Assembly: GCA_963809545.1 (NCBI GenBank)
Contig: CAWEKD010000007.1
Span: forward strand, 186,001-250,000
Source of the DNA: Natronosporangium sp035305625
GTDB taxonomy: Bacteria > Actinomycetota > Actinomycetes > Mycobacteriales > Micromonosporaceae
DNA: 64,000 nucleotides
Direction of reading: 5' to 3'
Shown: positions 8,316-14,828 of the stretch, piece by piece
Position numbering within the stretch: the stretch's first letter is position 1
How the letters are laid out: each line of letters opens with the position of its first letter
Made by a program: the position numbers and the translations under genes
Notes under the pieces: generated by a model
Told to the model about the DNA's origin: nothing
Databases searched by the model: none
The model's input: only the letters and a program-made list of their open reading frames with translations

Positions 8316-9614
8316 ATGCCCATCGACTCCACCTTCCCCGACCGCCTCCGCGAGCTCCGGCTTGCTGCCGGCATGTCGCTGCGGAAGCTCGCCAGCGCGG
8401 TGCCGTGCTCACACGTACATATTCACGATGTGGAACGCGGCCGTAAGACACCATCGGCTGAGCTGGTTGCCAGGCTGGATCAGGTGCTGGATGCCGGCGG
8501 TGAACTCGCCACCTTGTGCCACAGCGGCCAGACCCGGCCAGGGTGGCGGCCCCGCAGCGACCGATTCGACCAGCGGCAAGCTGAAGCTCTTGCCGAGGCG
8601 CTGGTCGCCGAGCGTCCCACCGCCGATAACGCGTTACGGCTGGCGCATGAGTGGATGGTGGCCGAACCTCCGCAGCTGACCCATCTGCGGGCCGGCTCCC
8701 GCATCGGGGAATCCACCGTGGCCCAGGTGGAGCAGCGGGTGCATCAGCTGCGGCTGCTGGATGACCACCTCGGAGGAGGGGACTCCTACCAGACAGTCGC
8801 GGCCGAGCTGTCAGCTACCGCCACCTTGTTACGGGAGGCATCCCACACCGAACCGATCGGGCGGCGGCTGCTGGTAGCGGTAGGAGAGCTCGCCCAGCTG
8901 GCCGGGTGGGTAGCCTCCGACGCCGGTCGGCACCGCCACGCCCAGCATCTCTATCTGACCGGGGCGTGGGCTGCCCACGCCGGCGGTGACATCGCCGGGG
9001 CCGCCAACAACTTGTCGTGCCTGTCCTACCAGATGGCCAACAACGGCGATCCCGGTGAGGCGGTGCTGCTGGCGCAAACCGCTGCCACACGCGCCAAGAC
9101 TGCCCCGGCGACGGTGCAGGCGCTGTTGGCCGAGCGGGTGGCGTGGGCCAGCGCCCGCGCTGATGAACCAATCGGGTGCCAGCGGGCACTAGACCAGGCG
9201 CAGGAGCTATTCACCAACCGCCGGCCCGAGCATGACCCGATGTGGGTGTACTGGTTGGACGCATCAGAGATGCAGATCATGGCCGGCCGCTGCTGGACCC
9301 AGCTGCGACGTCCGCTGCGGGCGGTGCCGGTGCTGCGACAGGCAACCGCCGGTTACGGCCCGGACCGGGCGCGGGAGGCTGCCCTGTACCTGTCGTGGCT
9401 GGCTGAGGCGTTGTTGGATGCCCGGGAAGTCGACGAGGCCGCCGAGACAGCACTTACGGCGCTGACGCTTGCCAACAGCACCGCATCGCAACGGGCAACC
9501 GACCGGCTGGGTCTGTTGTGGCACGGGCTGCGTCAATGGGATGGCGTGTCGGCGGTGCAGGAATTCGCTGACGCCTACCGAAGCATTAGCGAACAGGCTG
9601 AGCCTGTCAGCTGA
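8316..9614 (+). CDS. XRE-family helix-turn-helix regulator with TPR-like repeats
   Basis: 432 residues. Start ATG 8316 (MPIDSTFPDRLREL) is preceded by AGGGAG. Residues about 8-60 are an XRE HTH (RELRLAAGMSLRKLASAV, then HDVERGRKTPSAELVARLDQ). The rest is all-helical with TPR-like repeats, for example AGRHRHAQHLYLTGAWAAHA and AVPVLRQATAGYG. Regulators of this type often sense a small ligand or peptide through the TPR region. It begins cassette copy 1, followed by two small genes at 9761 and 10018. A perfect palindrome overlaps its stop codon. Confidence 0.8.
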   Translation: MPIDSTFPDRLRELRLAAGMSLRKLASAVPCSHVHIHDVERGRKTPSAELVARLDQVLDAGGELATLCHSGQTRPGWRPRSDRFDQRQAEALAEALVAERPTADNALRLAHEWMVAEPPQLTHLRAGSRIGESTVAQVEQRVHQLRLLDDHLGGGDSYQTVAAELSATATLLREASHTEPIGRRLLVAVGELAQLAGWVASDAGRHRHAQHLYLTGAWAAHAGGDIAGAANNLSCLSYQMANNGDPGEAVLLAQTAATRAKTAPATVQALLAERVAWASARADEPIGCQRALDQAQELFTNRRPEHDPMWVYWLDASEMQIMAGRCWTQLRRPLRAVPVLRQATAGYGPDRAREAALYLSWLAEALLDAREVDEAAETALTALTLANSTASQRATDRLGLLWHGLRQWDGVSAVQEFADAYRSISEQAEPVS

Positions 9615-9617
9615 CAG
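9604..9617. promoter_or_regulatory. Perfect 14-bp palindrome CTGTCAGCTGACAG
   Basis: A perfect 7+7 inverted repeat overlaps the stop codon of the HTH gene and lies ~145 nt before the next small gene. It may be an operator for the upstream regulator; this is untested. Confidence 0.4.
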
Positions 9618-9659
9618 CCCGACTCTTCCGATCATGTATGCGCATCGCTGAGGCTGTTG

Positions 9660-9682
9660 GTGGATGCGGCAGGAACACCGCA
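9660..9682 (+). promoter_or_regulatory. Conserved upstream element, copy 1
   Basis: A 23-nt element beginning GTGGATGCGGC and ending GGAACACCGCA matches 13849-13871 at 21 of 23 positions. Both copies lie about 80-100 nt upstream of paralogous small genes. The ends TGCGG...CCGCA form a short inverted repeat. It is probably a promoter or operator shared by the two cassettes. Confidence 0.5.
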
Positions 9683-9760
9683 CCCGTGCAGGGGCCAGGG
9701 GCGGCGGGGCTGCGCTGACCAGCCTCGCCGCCTCTGCACCTTCACAACACGTGGGAGGCG

Positions 9761-10021
9761 ATGGCGATGCGGTGGTGGTGGCGACGAACGGCCACAGTGG
9801 TTGAGCCGGTCGGGCACGGGTCGATCCCCGACTGCGACACCGTGGCCCCCGAGGGGCAACAGCCGATACGAGAGTTACTCACCCTCAGCTGGAATGATCA
9901 GCCGACCGAGCAGTTGCCGGAGGTGCAGCAGCCGCGGTTGGCGCCGCTGCTGCCCCTCGGCGCCCAGTGGCGCACCCGCAACAACCGGCGCTTCGGCCGA
10001 CCGGATTGGTACAACCGGTGA
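9761..10021 (+). CDS. Small hypothetical protein of the duplicated cassette, copy 1
   Basis: 86 residues, ATG 9761 after GTGGGAGGCG. It starts MAMRWWWRRTATVVE and ends WRTRNNRRFGRPDWYNR. The paralogue at 13947 shares the blocks IPDCDTV, PEGQ.PIRELL and RTRNNR...GRPDWY. There is no membrane segment or known domain. The central part is acidic and Pro/Gln-rich; the ends are Arg/Trp-rich. Its stop overlaps the GTG of the next gene (GTGA), so the two products are translationally coupled. Function unknown. Confidence 0.65.
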   Translation: MAMRWWWRRTATVVEPVGHGSIPDCDTVAPEGQQPIRELLTLSWNDQPTEQLPEVQQPRLAPLLPLGAQWRTRNNRRFGRPDWYNR

Positions 10022-10338
10022 ACGGCGTGACGGTGCACCAGCCGGTGGAGCCGCGGTGGGATTGCGCCATCTGCGGCAAGGCGTGGCCCTGCTCGGCCGA
10101 GCGTGCCCGGCTGCTGGCCAAGTTCGCCGGCCGCCCAGACCAGCTGGGCTGTCACCTGTGGCAGGAGCTTGAGCGGGCCGCGCGGCGTGTGCCGGAGCCG
10201 GCCGCCTTGTACGAGCGGTTTCTGGTTTGGGCCCCCGGTGTGCTGCCGCCATCTCCTATAGACCCCGGGCTCGGGATGCCCTGTTTGCCTCCCTCGGCAG
10301 CAGCAACCCGGCCCGGTGACGGGGGCGTCGGTCTGTAG
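10018..10338 (+). CDS. Small CxxC protein of the duplicated cassette, copy 1
   Basis: 106 residues from GTG 10018. The core is WDCAICGKAWPCSAERARLL, with a C-x-x-C plus third Cys pattern, then FAGRPDQLGCHLWQELERAA and LYERFLVWAPG. This core resembles short actinobacterial proteins often found beside XRE regulators, some of which databases label misleadingly as flavin reductases. The three Cys may bind a metal, but no fourth ligand is obvious. The C-terminal ~30 residues are low-complexity. The paralogue at 14207 is frameshifted. Confidence 0.6.
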   Translation: MNGVTVHQPVEPRWDCAICGKAWPCSAERARLLAKFAGRPDQLGCHLWQELERAARRVPEPAALYERFLVWAPGVLPPSPIDPGLGMPCLPPSAAATRPGDGGVGL

Positions 10339-10364
10339 CCCACCCTGCTACCAGCCGACGCCCC
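10322..10364 (+). terminator. Hairpin at the end of cassette copy 1
   Basis: GGGGCGTCGG (10322-10331) pairs perfectly with CCGACGCCCC (10355-10364). It overlaps the last codons of the CxxC gene. Confidence 0.5.
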
Positions 10365-10384
10365 TCCACCCCTAAGCCCCGGGC

Positions 10385-10621
10385 GTGCTCGTGTCGTCGT
10401 TTTCCACTACCGGCCGAGACGCCTACTGGTGGGTGGCCAAAGCCAAAGGGTTCTATGAGGAGGTTGGGCTCGACGTTGAGGTCGTACCCGGCTCCGGAAC
10501 CGGCAACAACATCGTCGCAACTGCTGATCGACCCGTATCTGATCGTTGCGGGGTGGCCACTGCACTCGGTGTCCGGCAGGCGCCCAGGGTGAGCCAGCCG
10601 ACGCCGTTGCCGCTGGATTGA
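10385..10621 (+). pseudogene. Fragment of an ABC-transporter substrate-binding protein (NMT1/SsuA-like)
   Basis: The frame from GTG 10385 gives SSFSTTGRDAYWWVAKAKGF followed by YEEVGLDVEVVPGSGTGNNI. That is the start of the mature domain of a nitrate/taurine/thiamine-precursor-type periplasmic binding protein (pattern A-K-G-F-[YF]-x-E-x-G-L-D-V-x-x-x-P-G). There is no signal peptide, and homology stops after ~45 residues (near 10525), where unrelated sequence takes over. It is a truncated relic. Confidence 0.65.
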
Positions 10622-10660
10622 GAGGTCCTGGGTGTGTGTCTGGTATGCGAGGGAAGAGGT

Positions 10661-10689
10661 GGCCCGGTCCCCGGTTAGGGGATCGGGCC
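10661..10689 (+). terminator. Hairpin, possible terminator
   Basis: GGCCCGGTCCCC (10661-10672) pairs with 10678-10689 at 11 of 12 positions around GGTTA and is followed by GCTTGCTGTT. It lies between the binding-protein relic and the IS605-like end. Confidence 0.45.
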
Positions 10690-10737
10690 GCTTGCTGTTC
10701 GGTGTCACCCGATGCTGACTAGTGTGGCGTAGCGCGC

Positions 10738-10770
10738 AAGCCCGGTCCTTCAGGGCCGGGAGGACGTCAA
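10738..10770 (+). mobile_element. Relic of an IS200/IS605-family right end (TnpB omegaRNA 3' region)
   Basis: The sequence AAGCCCGGTCCTTCAGGGCC followed by GGGAGGACGTCAA matches the conserved hairpin at the 3' end of TnpB-encoding IS605/IS1341 elements (A-A-G-C-C-C-x-x-x-C-C-T-T-x-A-G-G-x-x-G-G-G-A-G-G-A-x-G-T-C-A). In intact elements this part is the scaffold end of the omegaRNA and abuts the guide. No tnpB frame is recognisable upstream, where instead the binding-protein fragment lies. It is therefore a deletion remnant or solo end. Recognition is from memory of the consensus. Confidence 0.6.
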
Positions 10771-10791
10771 GGCTCCTAACCGAGGAAGAAC

Positions 10792-10843
10792 CTGCCCCTC
10801 GGTTGGGAACAACCAGGGTGGGGTTAGGAACAACGAGGGGCAG
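10792..10843. repeat. Inverted repeat in intergenic region
   Basis: CTGCCCCTCGGTTG (10792-10805) and CAACGAGGGGCAG (10831-10843) form a 13-bp stem with a one-base bulge around a 25-nt loop. It lies directly right of the IS605-like end and also beyond the stop of the small leftward frame at 10845. Confidence 0.45.
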
Positions 10844-10844
10844 A

Positions 10845-10988
10845 TCAGCTGGTCTGTCCCTCGTTCTGTTCCTCGGTTCGGGCGGTCTCCCACTCGGTCA
10901 GGTGATGCGCCACCAGCTCGTACACGCTCATCAGCGCCAGCCACAAGATCGAGTCTCGCCACCACAGCAGCGTCGGGAGGATCAGCAC
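10845..10988 (-). CDS. Possible small membrane protein
   Basis: On the minus strand a frame ending at TGA 10845 reads LVLILPTLLWWRDSILWLAL, then MSVYELVAHHLTEWETARTE and an acidic tail. This is one clear membrane helix with a charged cytoplasmic tail. The start is uncertain: GTG 10988 is the first plausible codon (47 aa), and the open frame extends to about 11038. It lies immediately downstream of the broken methyltransferase. No family recognised. Confidence 0.35.
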   Translation of the reverse strand: MLILPTLLWWRDSILWLALMSVYELVAHHLTEWETARTEEQNEGQTS

Positions 10989-11034
10989 CAGCCAGGTTCC
11001 GGCCAGGGTGAGGTGTGCCCGCCCCGAGTGTGAA

Positions 11035-12179
11035 CTACACCAGCGTGCTCACCTGGTCGGCGAACATCCCCTGAGCTGGATCGTCCAACCAGGCGTGTTG
11101 CCCACCAGGGGTGACGGTCAGGCCGAAGCGCCACGGCTGCGGCTGGCCGGCCTGCTGCCACCAGCTGTAAGCGGCCTCGACCTCGTCCCACAGCCGCCGG
11201 GGACCACCCTGCCGCAGCGGATGCTCCTCCTGCGACTGGTCGGAAAACGGGCCGACGACCGCCCACGAGCCGGTGTCCACGTCATCCAGCCGGGCCAGCT
11301 GCTGTCCGTCGGGCAATTCCTCACGCCACCACTGACAGTCGTGCACCAGCAGCCGGCCGCCACTTCCGCGTCCTGCCCGTCGAGCACGTACCTGGGATGC
11401 AGCCCGGTGGTCGACTGCTCCCCACCGGTCTGCGGCACCGGCACCTGCTCGGCCGGATGCCGCTGCAGCCGGGACATCATGAACGACGCCTAGTCGATGA
11501 ACCGGCCGGAGGCGCTGCCGTCCGCGGCGACCTCCAGCCGCAGCAGCAGACCATTGGTGGCAGAACCGGGACCGCCACGGGGTGACGATCACCCCACCGG
11601 GGGTGGTCTGCGCCCCCACGCGTACGGCACCCGCGTCACCGCGCAGGTGGACAGGATGCGGTCATAGGGGGCCTGCTCGATCCAACCCTGCTCACCCAGG
11701 GTCAGCGGCCGGTACCCGGCCGCGGCCAACGCCTGCTGAGCTTGGTCGGCCACGTGGCCGTCGATCTCCACGGTGACCACCTGCTCGTCGCCGAGCCGGG
11801 CGCACAGCAGGGCCGCGTTCCAGCCGGTGCCGGTGCCGATCTCCAGCACCCGGTGTCCGTCTCGGATGTCGCAGGCCGCCAGCATCTTGGCCACCATCGA
11901 CGGCATCGAGGAGGAGGAGGAGGACGACGAGGCGAGCACGCCGGCGCCAGTGCCGTCGCCGACCTGGGTGACGATCACCAGATCGGAGTTGACCGCCTCG
12001 GCCCACTGGTCGGGGCGGGCGCTGCGATCCAGCTCGGTGGATTCTCCCCAGCCGGGGCTGGCCAGCCCCCAACCGCCGATGAACAACTCCCGGGGCACGG
12101 AGGCGAACACCCGTGCCCAGGTGTCATCCAGCAGACCGGAGCTGGCCAGCTGCTCAACCAGGTCGGTGTAGGACCTCAA
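11035..12179 (-). pseudogene. Broken PCMT-like methyltransferase (FxLD-lanthipeptide-type)
   Basis: The 5' part (12179 to about 11610) is an open SAM-methyltransferase domain: ARVFASVPRELFIGG, the SAM loop VLEIGTGTGWNAALL, a poly-Ser linker, then DRILSTCAVTRVPYAW. The family continuation GAQTTPGGVIVTPW lies in another frame, then NGLLLRLEVAADGSASGRFI in a third, ending at TAG. C-terminal homology GSWAVVGPFSD and GPRRLWDEVEAAYSWW returns near 11330-11035. At least three frame changes and one stop are needed, so it is inactive. The layout matches protein-L-isoaspartate-like methyltransferases of FxLD lanthipeptide clusters, but I found no precursor peptide with an FxLD motif nearby. Confidence 0.8.
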
Positions 12180-12413
12180 CGCCGTTTGTCCCCTCCGCCC
12201 TGGTGCTGCTTGCCACTACCGTCGTTTTTCGGCTTGCTGATCTTCGACGGGTCGGTGCCGGGCTTGTGCCCCGTTTCGGTCGTCAGCGTGCTTACCCATC
12301 TGGGATATCTCCGTCACTGTGGTTGTTCGGGAGAGGTGAGTGTGGCCATCGGCGTCACCACCGCAACGGACACACTGTGCGATCGCGGAAACTACCTAGA
12401 CAGACCCCAAAAA

Positions 12414-12446
12414 GATGAAGGCCGGGGTGCAGGCCCGGCCCTCATC
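12414..12446 (-). terminator. Intrinsic terminator facing left, in a 340-nt gap
   Basis: Read on the minus strand, GATGAGGGCCGGG pairs with CCCGGCCTTCATC (12 of 13) and is followed by TTTTTGGGG, a proper intrinsic terminator. No leftward gene ends here, so a lost gene or a leader/attenuator for the methyltransferase transcript is implied. The rest of 12180-12521 has no coding signal. Confidence 0.65.
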
Positions 12447-12493
12447 TAGCAGCAAGGGTAGAGGACTCCCCCCATACGGGCGTACTGTGCATA

Positions 12494-12514
12494 CAGGGAC
12501 CCTGTGCAGGAGGG
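12494..12514 (+). promoter_or_regulatory. Inverted repeat and ribosome site before the second HTH gene
   Basis: CAGGGACCCTG (12494-12504) is a perfect 5-1-5 inverted repeat. It lies immediately upstream of AGGAGGG (12508-12514), which fixes ATG 12522 as the start. A dimeric repressor here would block its own translation start region. Confidence 0.4.
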
Positions 12515-12521
12515 ACCGCAG

Positions 12522-13742
12522 ATGAGCGCACGACGTGGCCTGGAGGAGGAAACCGCCCTCATCCAGCAACGAATCAAATGGTGGCGGCTCAAACGCAAGC
12601 TGTCACAGCAGGTGGTTGCGGACCTGGCCGGCATCGACCGCACCTACCTGTCCAAGATCGAATCCGGGGCGGCGCGGCTGGACTCCCGCTCCACCATCGA
12701 CCGGATCGCTCGGGCGCTGGACGTGTCCTACGCCGAGCTGACCGGGCAACCGCTGCGGCCTGACACTCCCGAATTACAGGCTGCGCACACCGCCATCGGG
12801 CGCATCCGCACCGCCCATCTGACCAGCGACCTGCACGACGGCGCCGACATCCAGCCTCGCCCGTTGCCGCAGCTAGCCCCGCTGGTTGACGCCGCCGCCG
12901 AGGCGTGGCAACGCTGCGACTACCCGGCTGCCGGCGGCCAGCTGGGGGAGGTGATCAGCGAGCTGTACGCCCACACCGCCGCCGGTAACCAGCAGGCGCT
13001 GCCGCTGCTGGTCACCGCGTTGGACACTGCGGCGTGGACCGCCCGCGTTCTCGGCCACCACGACCTGGCGCACGCCCTAGCAGTTCGTGGTCTGGAAGCA
13101 GCCCGACACGCCGAGGACCCGGCACTGATCGGCTGGTCTGAGTTCACCCGGGCGCTGATGACGACCGCAGCCGGCGCCGGGCAGGACAATGTGCACCTCA
13201 TGGCCCGGCGGATCGCCGAGCGGGCCATCGCTGCCCTGTCTCCGCAGGCCAATAACCCGGTACGGATGCAGGTGATGGGGATGCTGCATCTGGCCGCTGC
13301 CCGCGCTGACATAGCCGCCGGTGGTGACGGGGAGACGCTGTTATCCGAGGCTGAGCAGTTGGCCGAACGCACCGGCGAGGGTGATGCGTTCCGGTTGCAT
13401 TTTGGCCCGACCAACGTGGCGATCTGGCGGGTGCACATCATCCAGGAGCGGCGGGAGGGTGGCCGGGCTGTGGAGGTGGCCCAAGGGGTGCGACTGGAAG
13501 CCATTCCTTCGCTGTCGCGGCGGTCGATGTTCTACCGACATCTGGGGTTGGCGCTGGCGCAGGAGCGGGGTCGGGAGCAGGACGCGGTTCGGATGTTGGC
13601 ACGGGCAGAGGCGATCACCCCTGGCAAGCTGCGGCTGGACCCGCTGGCCACTCACACGGTGGAGCATCTGCTGTCGCGGGCACGTGCTAACGCCGGCGGG
13701 GCTGACCTGCTGAAACTTGCCCGCCAAGTGGGTGTGATCTAA
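12522..13742 (+). CDS. XRE-family helix-turn-helix regulator with helical-repeat sensor domain
   Basis: 406 residues from ATG 12522. An XRE HTH occupies about residues 15-75 (RLKRKLSQQVVADLAGIDRT, then LSKIESGAARLDSRSTIDRI). A long helical region follows with TPR-like character (EAWQRCDYPAAGGQLGEVIS, DAVRMLARAEAITPGKL). It begins cassette copy 2, with small genes at 13947 and 14207. The two HTH proteins at 8316 and 12522 share layout, but their HTH sequences are clearly different. The cassettes therefore share downstream genes and an upstream element more than the regulator itself. Confidence 0.82.
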   Translation: MSARRGLEEETALIQQRIKWWRLKRKLSQQVVADLAGIDRTYLSKIESGAARLDSRSTIDRIARALDVSYAELTGQPLRPDTPELQAAHTAIGRIRTAHLTSDLHDGADIQPRPLPQLAPLVDAAAEAWQRCDYPAAGGQLGEVISELYAHTAAGNQQALPLLVTALDTAAWTARVLGHHDLAHALAVRGLEAARHAEDPALIGWSEFTRALMTTAAGAGQDNVHLMARRIAERAIAALSPQANNPVRMQVMGMLHLAAARADIAAGGDGETLLSEAEQLAERTGEGDAFRLHFGPTNVAIWRVHIIQERREGGRAVEVAQGVRLEAIPSLSRRSMFYRHLGLALAQERGREQDAVRMLARAEAITPGKLRLDPLATHTVEHLLSRARANAGGADLLKLARQVGVI

Positions 13743-13757
13743 ACCCTTCAAACTGGG

Positions 13758-13788
13758 GTGACTCATAGTCACGTTACTCGCCAGTAAC
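13758..13788. promoter_or_regulatory. Two adjacent perfect inverted repeats
   Basis: GTGACTCATAGTCAC (13758-13772) is followed without a gap by GTTACTCGCCAGTAAC (13773-13788). Both fit GT-x-ACT-n(3-4)-AGT-x-AC, so they look like two copies of one operator, centred 15-16 nt apart, which places dimers on nearly opposite helix faces. They lie between the HTH stop and the paired small genes. Confidence 0.6.
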
Positions 13789-13848
13789 TGCCCTAGTGTC
13801 CGCTCTAGGTGGGCGCGTCGCACATGTGATCGCCTAGCCCAAAAGTAT

Positions 13849-13871
13849 GTGGATGCGGCCGGAACAGCGCA
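13849..13871 (+). promoter_or_regulatory. Conserved upstream element, copy 2
   Basis: Starts GTGGATGCGGC and ends GGAACAGCGCA; it differs from the copy at 9660 at only two of 23 positions, while the sequence around it has diverged. It lies 75 nt upstream of the small gene at 13947. Confidence 0.5.
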
Positions 13872-13946
13872 TTCACTAGGGGTGTGGTGAGACTGGAAAG
13901 GGCCGGACCCTCCCCACACCCTGCCCCAAACTTCCTAAAAGGGTGG

Positions 13947-14210
13947 ATGACGATGCGACAGTGGTGGCGCCGGGCGGCCACAGTGGTTGAGCGGACCGGG
14001 CACGGTCCGATCCCTGACTGCGACACGGTGATCCCCGAAGGACAGCGGCCGATACGAGAACTGCTTACCTCAGGCTGGAATGATGATCAGCCGACCGTGC
14101 AGCTACCGGCAGTGCAGCAGCCGCGGTTGGCGCCGTTGATGACTCGCGGGGCGCGGTGGCGTACCCGCAACAACCGGTACGCAGGCAGGCCGGATTGGTA
14201 CCAGCGGTGA
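13947..14210 (+). CDS. Small hypothetical protein of the duplicated cassette, copy 2
   Basis: 87 residues, from ATG 13947 (MTMRQWWRRAATVVERTGHG). It is clearly paralogous to the 9761 product, sharing GPIPDCDTVIPEGQRPIREL and RTRNNRYAGRPDWYQR. Conservation of reading frame and ends suggests it is still expressed. The stop overlaps the GTG of the following damaged gene. Unknown function. Confidence 0.65.
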   Translation: MTMRQWWRRAATVVERTGHGPIPDCDTVIPEGQRPIRELLTSGWNDDQPTVQLPAVQQPRLAPLMTRGARWRTRNNRYAGRPDWYQR

Positions 14211-14472
14211 GTGAGCAGAGGGTGCATCAGCCGCTGCCGCCATGGTGGGACTGTGCTATTTGTGGAGAGCTGTGGCCTTGCCCACCGAGCGCACCCGGCT
14301 GCGGCAGCGGTTCGCCGGCCGCCCGGATGAGTTGGGTCGCCACTTGTGGCGGGAGATGGAACAGGCCGCCCGATACGTAGGTAACCCGGTCGAGTTGCAT
14401 CAGCGATTCTTGGCCTGGGCCGGTCACTCGGTTGCGGCGACGAACACGCCCGCCGTGACGGACTGTGGGTAG
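14207..14472 (+). pseudogene. Small CxxC protein, copy 2, frameshifted
   Basis: From GTG 14207 the frame gives VHQPLPPWWDCAICGELWPC and then nonsense. The rest of the family core, TERTRLRQRFAGRPDELGRH then LWREMEQAARYV...LHQRFLAWAG, continues in another frame to the stop at 14472. Alignment with copy 1 needs one missing base near 14280, where TGCTCGGCCGAGCG of copy 1 is TGCCCACCGAGCG here. It is a true pseudogene or a one-base sequencing error. Confidence 0.7.
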
Positions 14473-14523
14473 TCGCAGCCGTGTGGCATAGCTCCGGCTG
14501 AAGCCCCCGTAAACACTCAAGTT

Positions 14524-14565
14524 CCGGGCTGGTTGCGTGTCTCCCCATGGCGGCAACCAGCCCGG
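14524..14565. terminator. Hairpin downstream of cassette copy 2
   Basis: CCGGGCTGGTTGC (14524-14536) pairs perfectly with 14553-14565. It is followed by CATCAAAAAAGGGG, so on the plus strand it lacks a U-tract. Another, weaker GC-rich hairpin lies at about 14577-14620. The gap 14473-14828 otherwise has no coding signal. Confidence 0.45.
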
Positions 14566-14663
14566 CATCAAAAAAGGGGTGTCGGCTCCTGCGCCTCCCC
14601 GTTCGGAGTTGACGCCCCCACCCTTCTAGCCCTAGGTGTGCTCGCTTCCCTCGTGCCACCTAG

Positions 14664-14704
14664 AAAACCCACCCCCTACCTGCGGCAACAGGCAGGCGGT
14701 GGGG
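14664..14704 (-). terminator. Intrinsic terminator of the aminotransferase gene
   Basis: On the minus strand CCCACCGCCTGCC pairs with GGTAGGGGGTGGG at 12 of 13 positions (one wobble) and is followed by TTTTCTAGG. It begins about 125 nt after the stop of the leftward aminotransferase. Confidence 0.75.
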
Positions 14705-14828
14705 CTTGTTAACCCCCGGTCGGCGGTCCCGCCAGATTCCCCAATCACGCGATCCGCCGGCCGGGTCCCCCTATTCCTGGGCGCTTCGACCATGGACCTG
14801 TGGCGCAGTGGTGAATGGTCAGCATGAC

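Noticed and set aside
12180..12521. FxLD lanthipeptide precursor gene
   Set aside because: No short frame with an FxLD motif and Ser/Thr/Cys-rich core on either strand.
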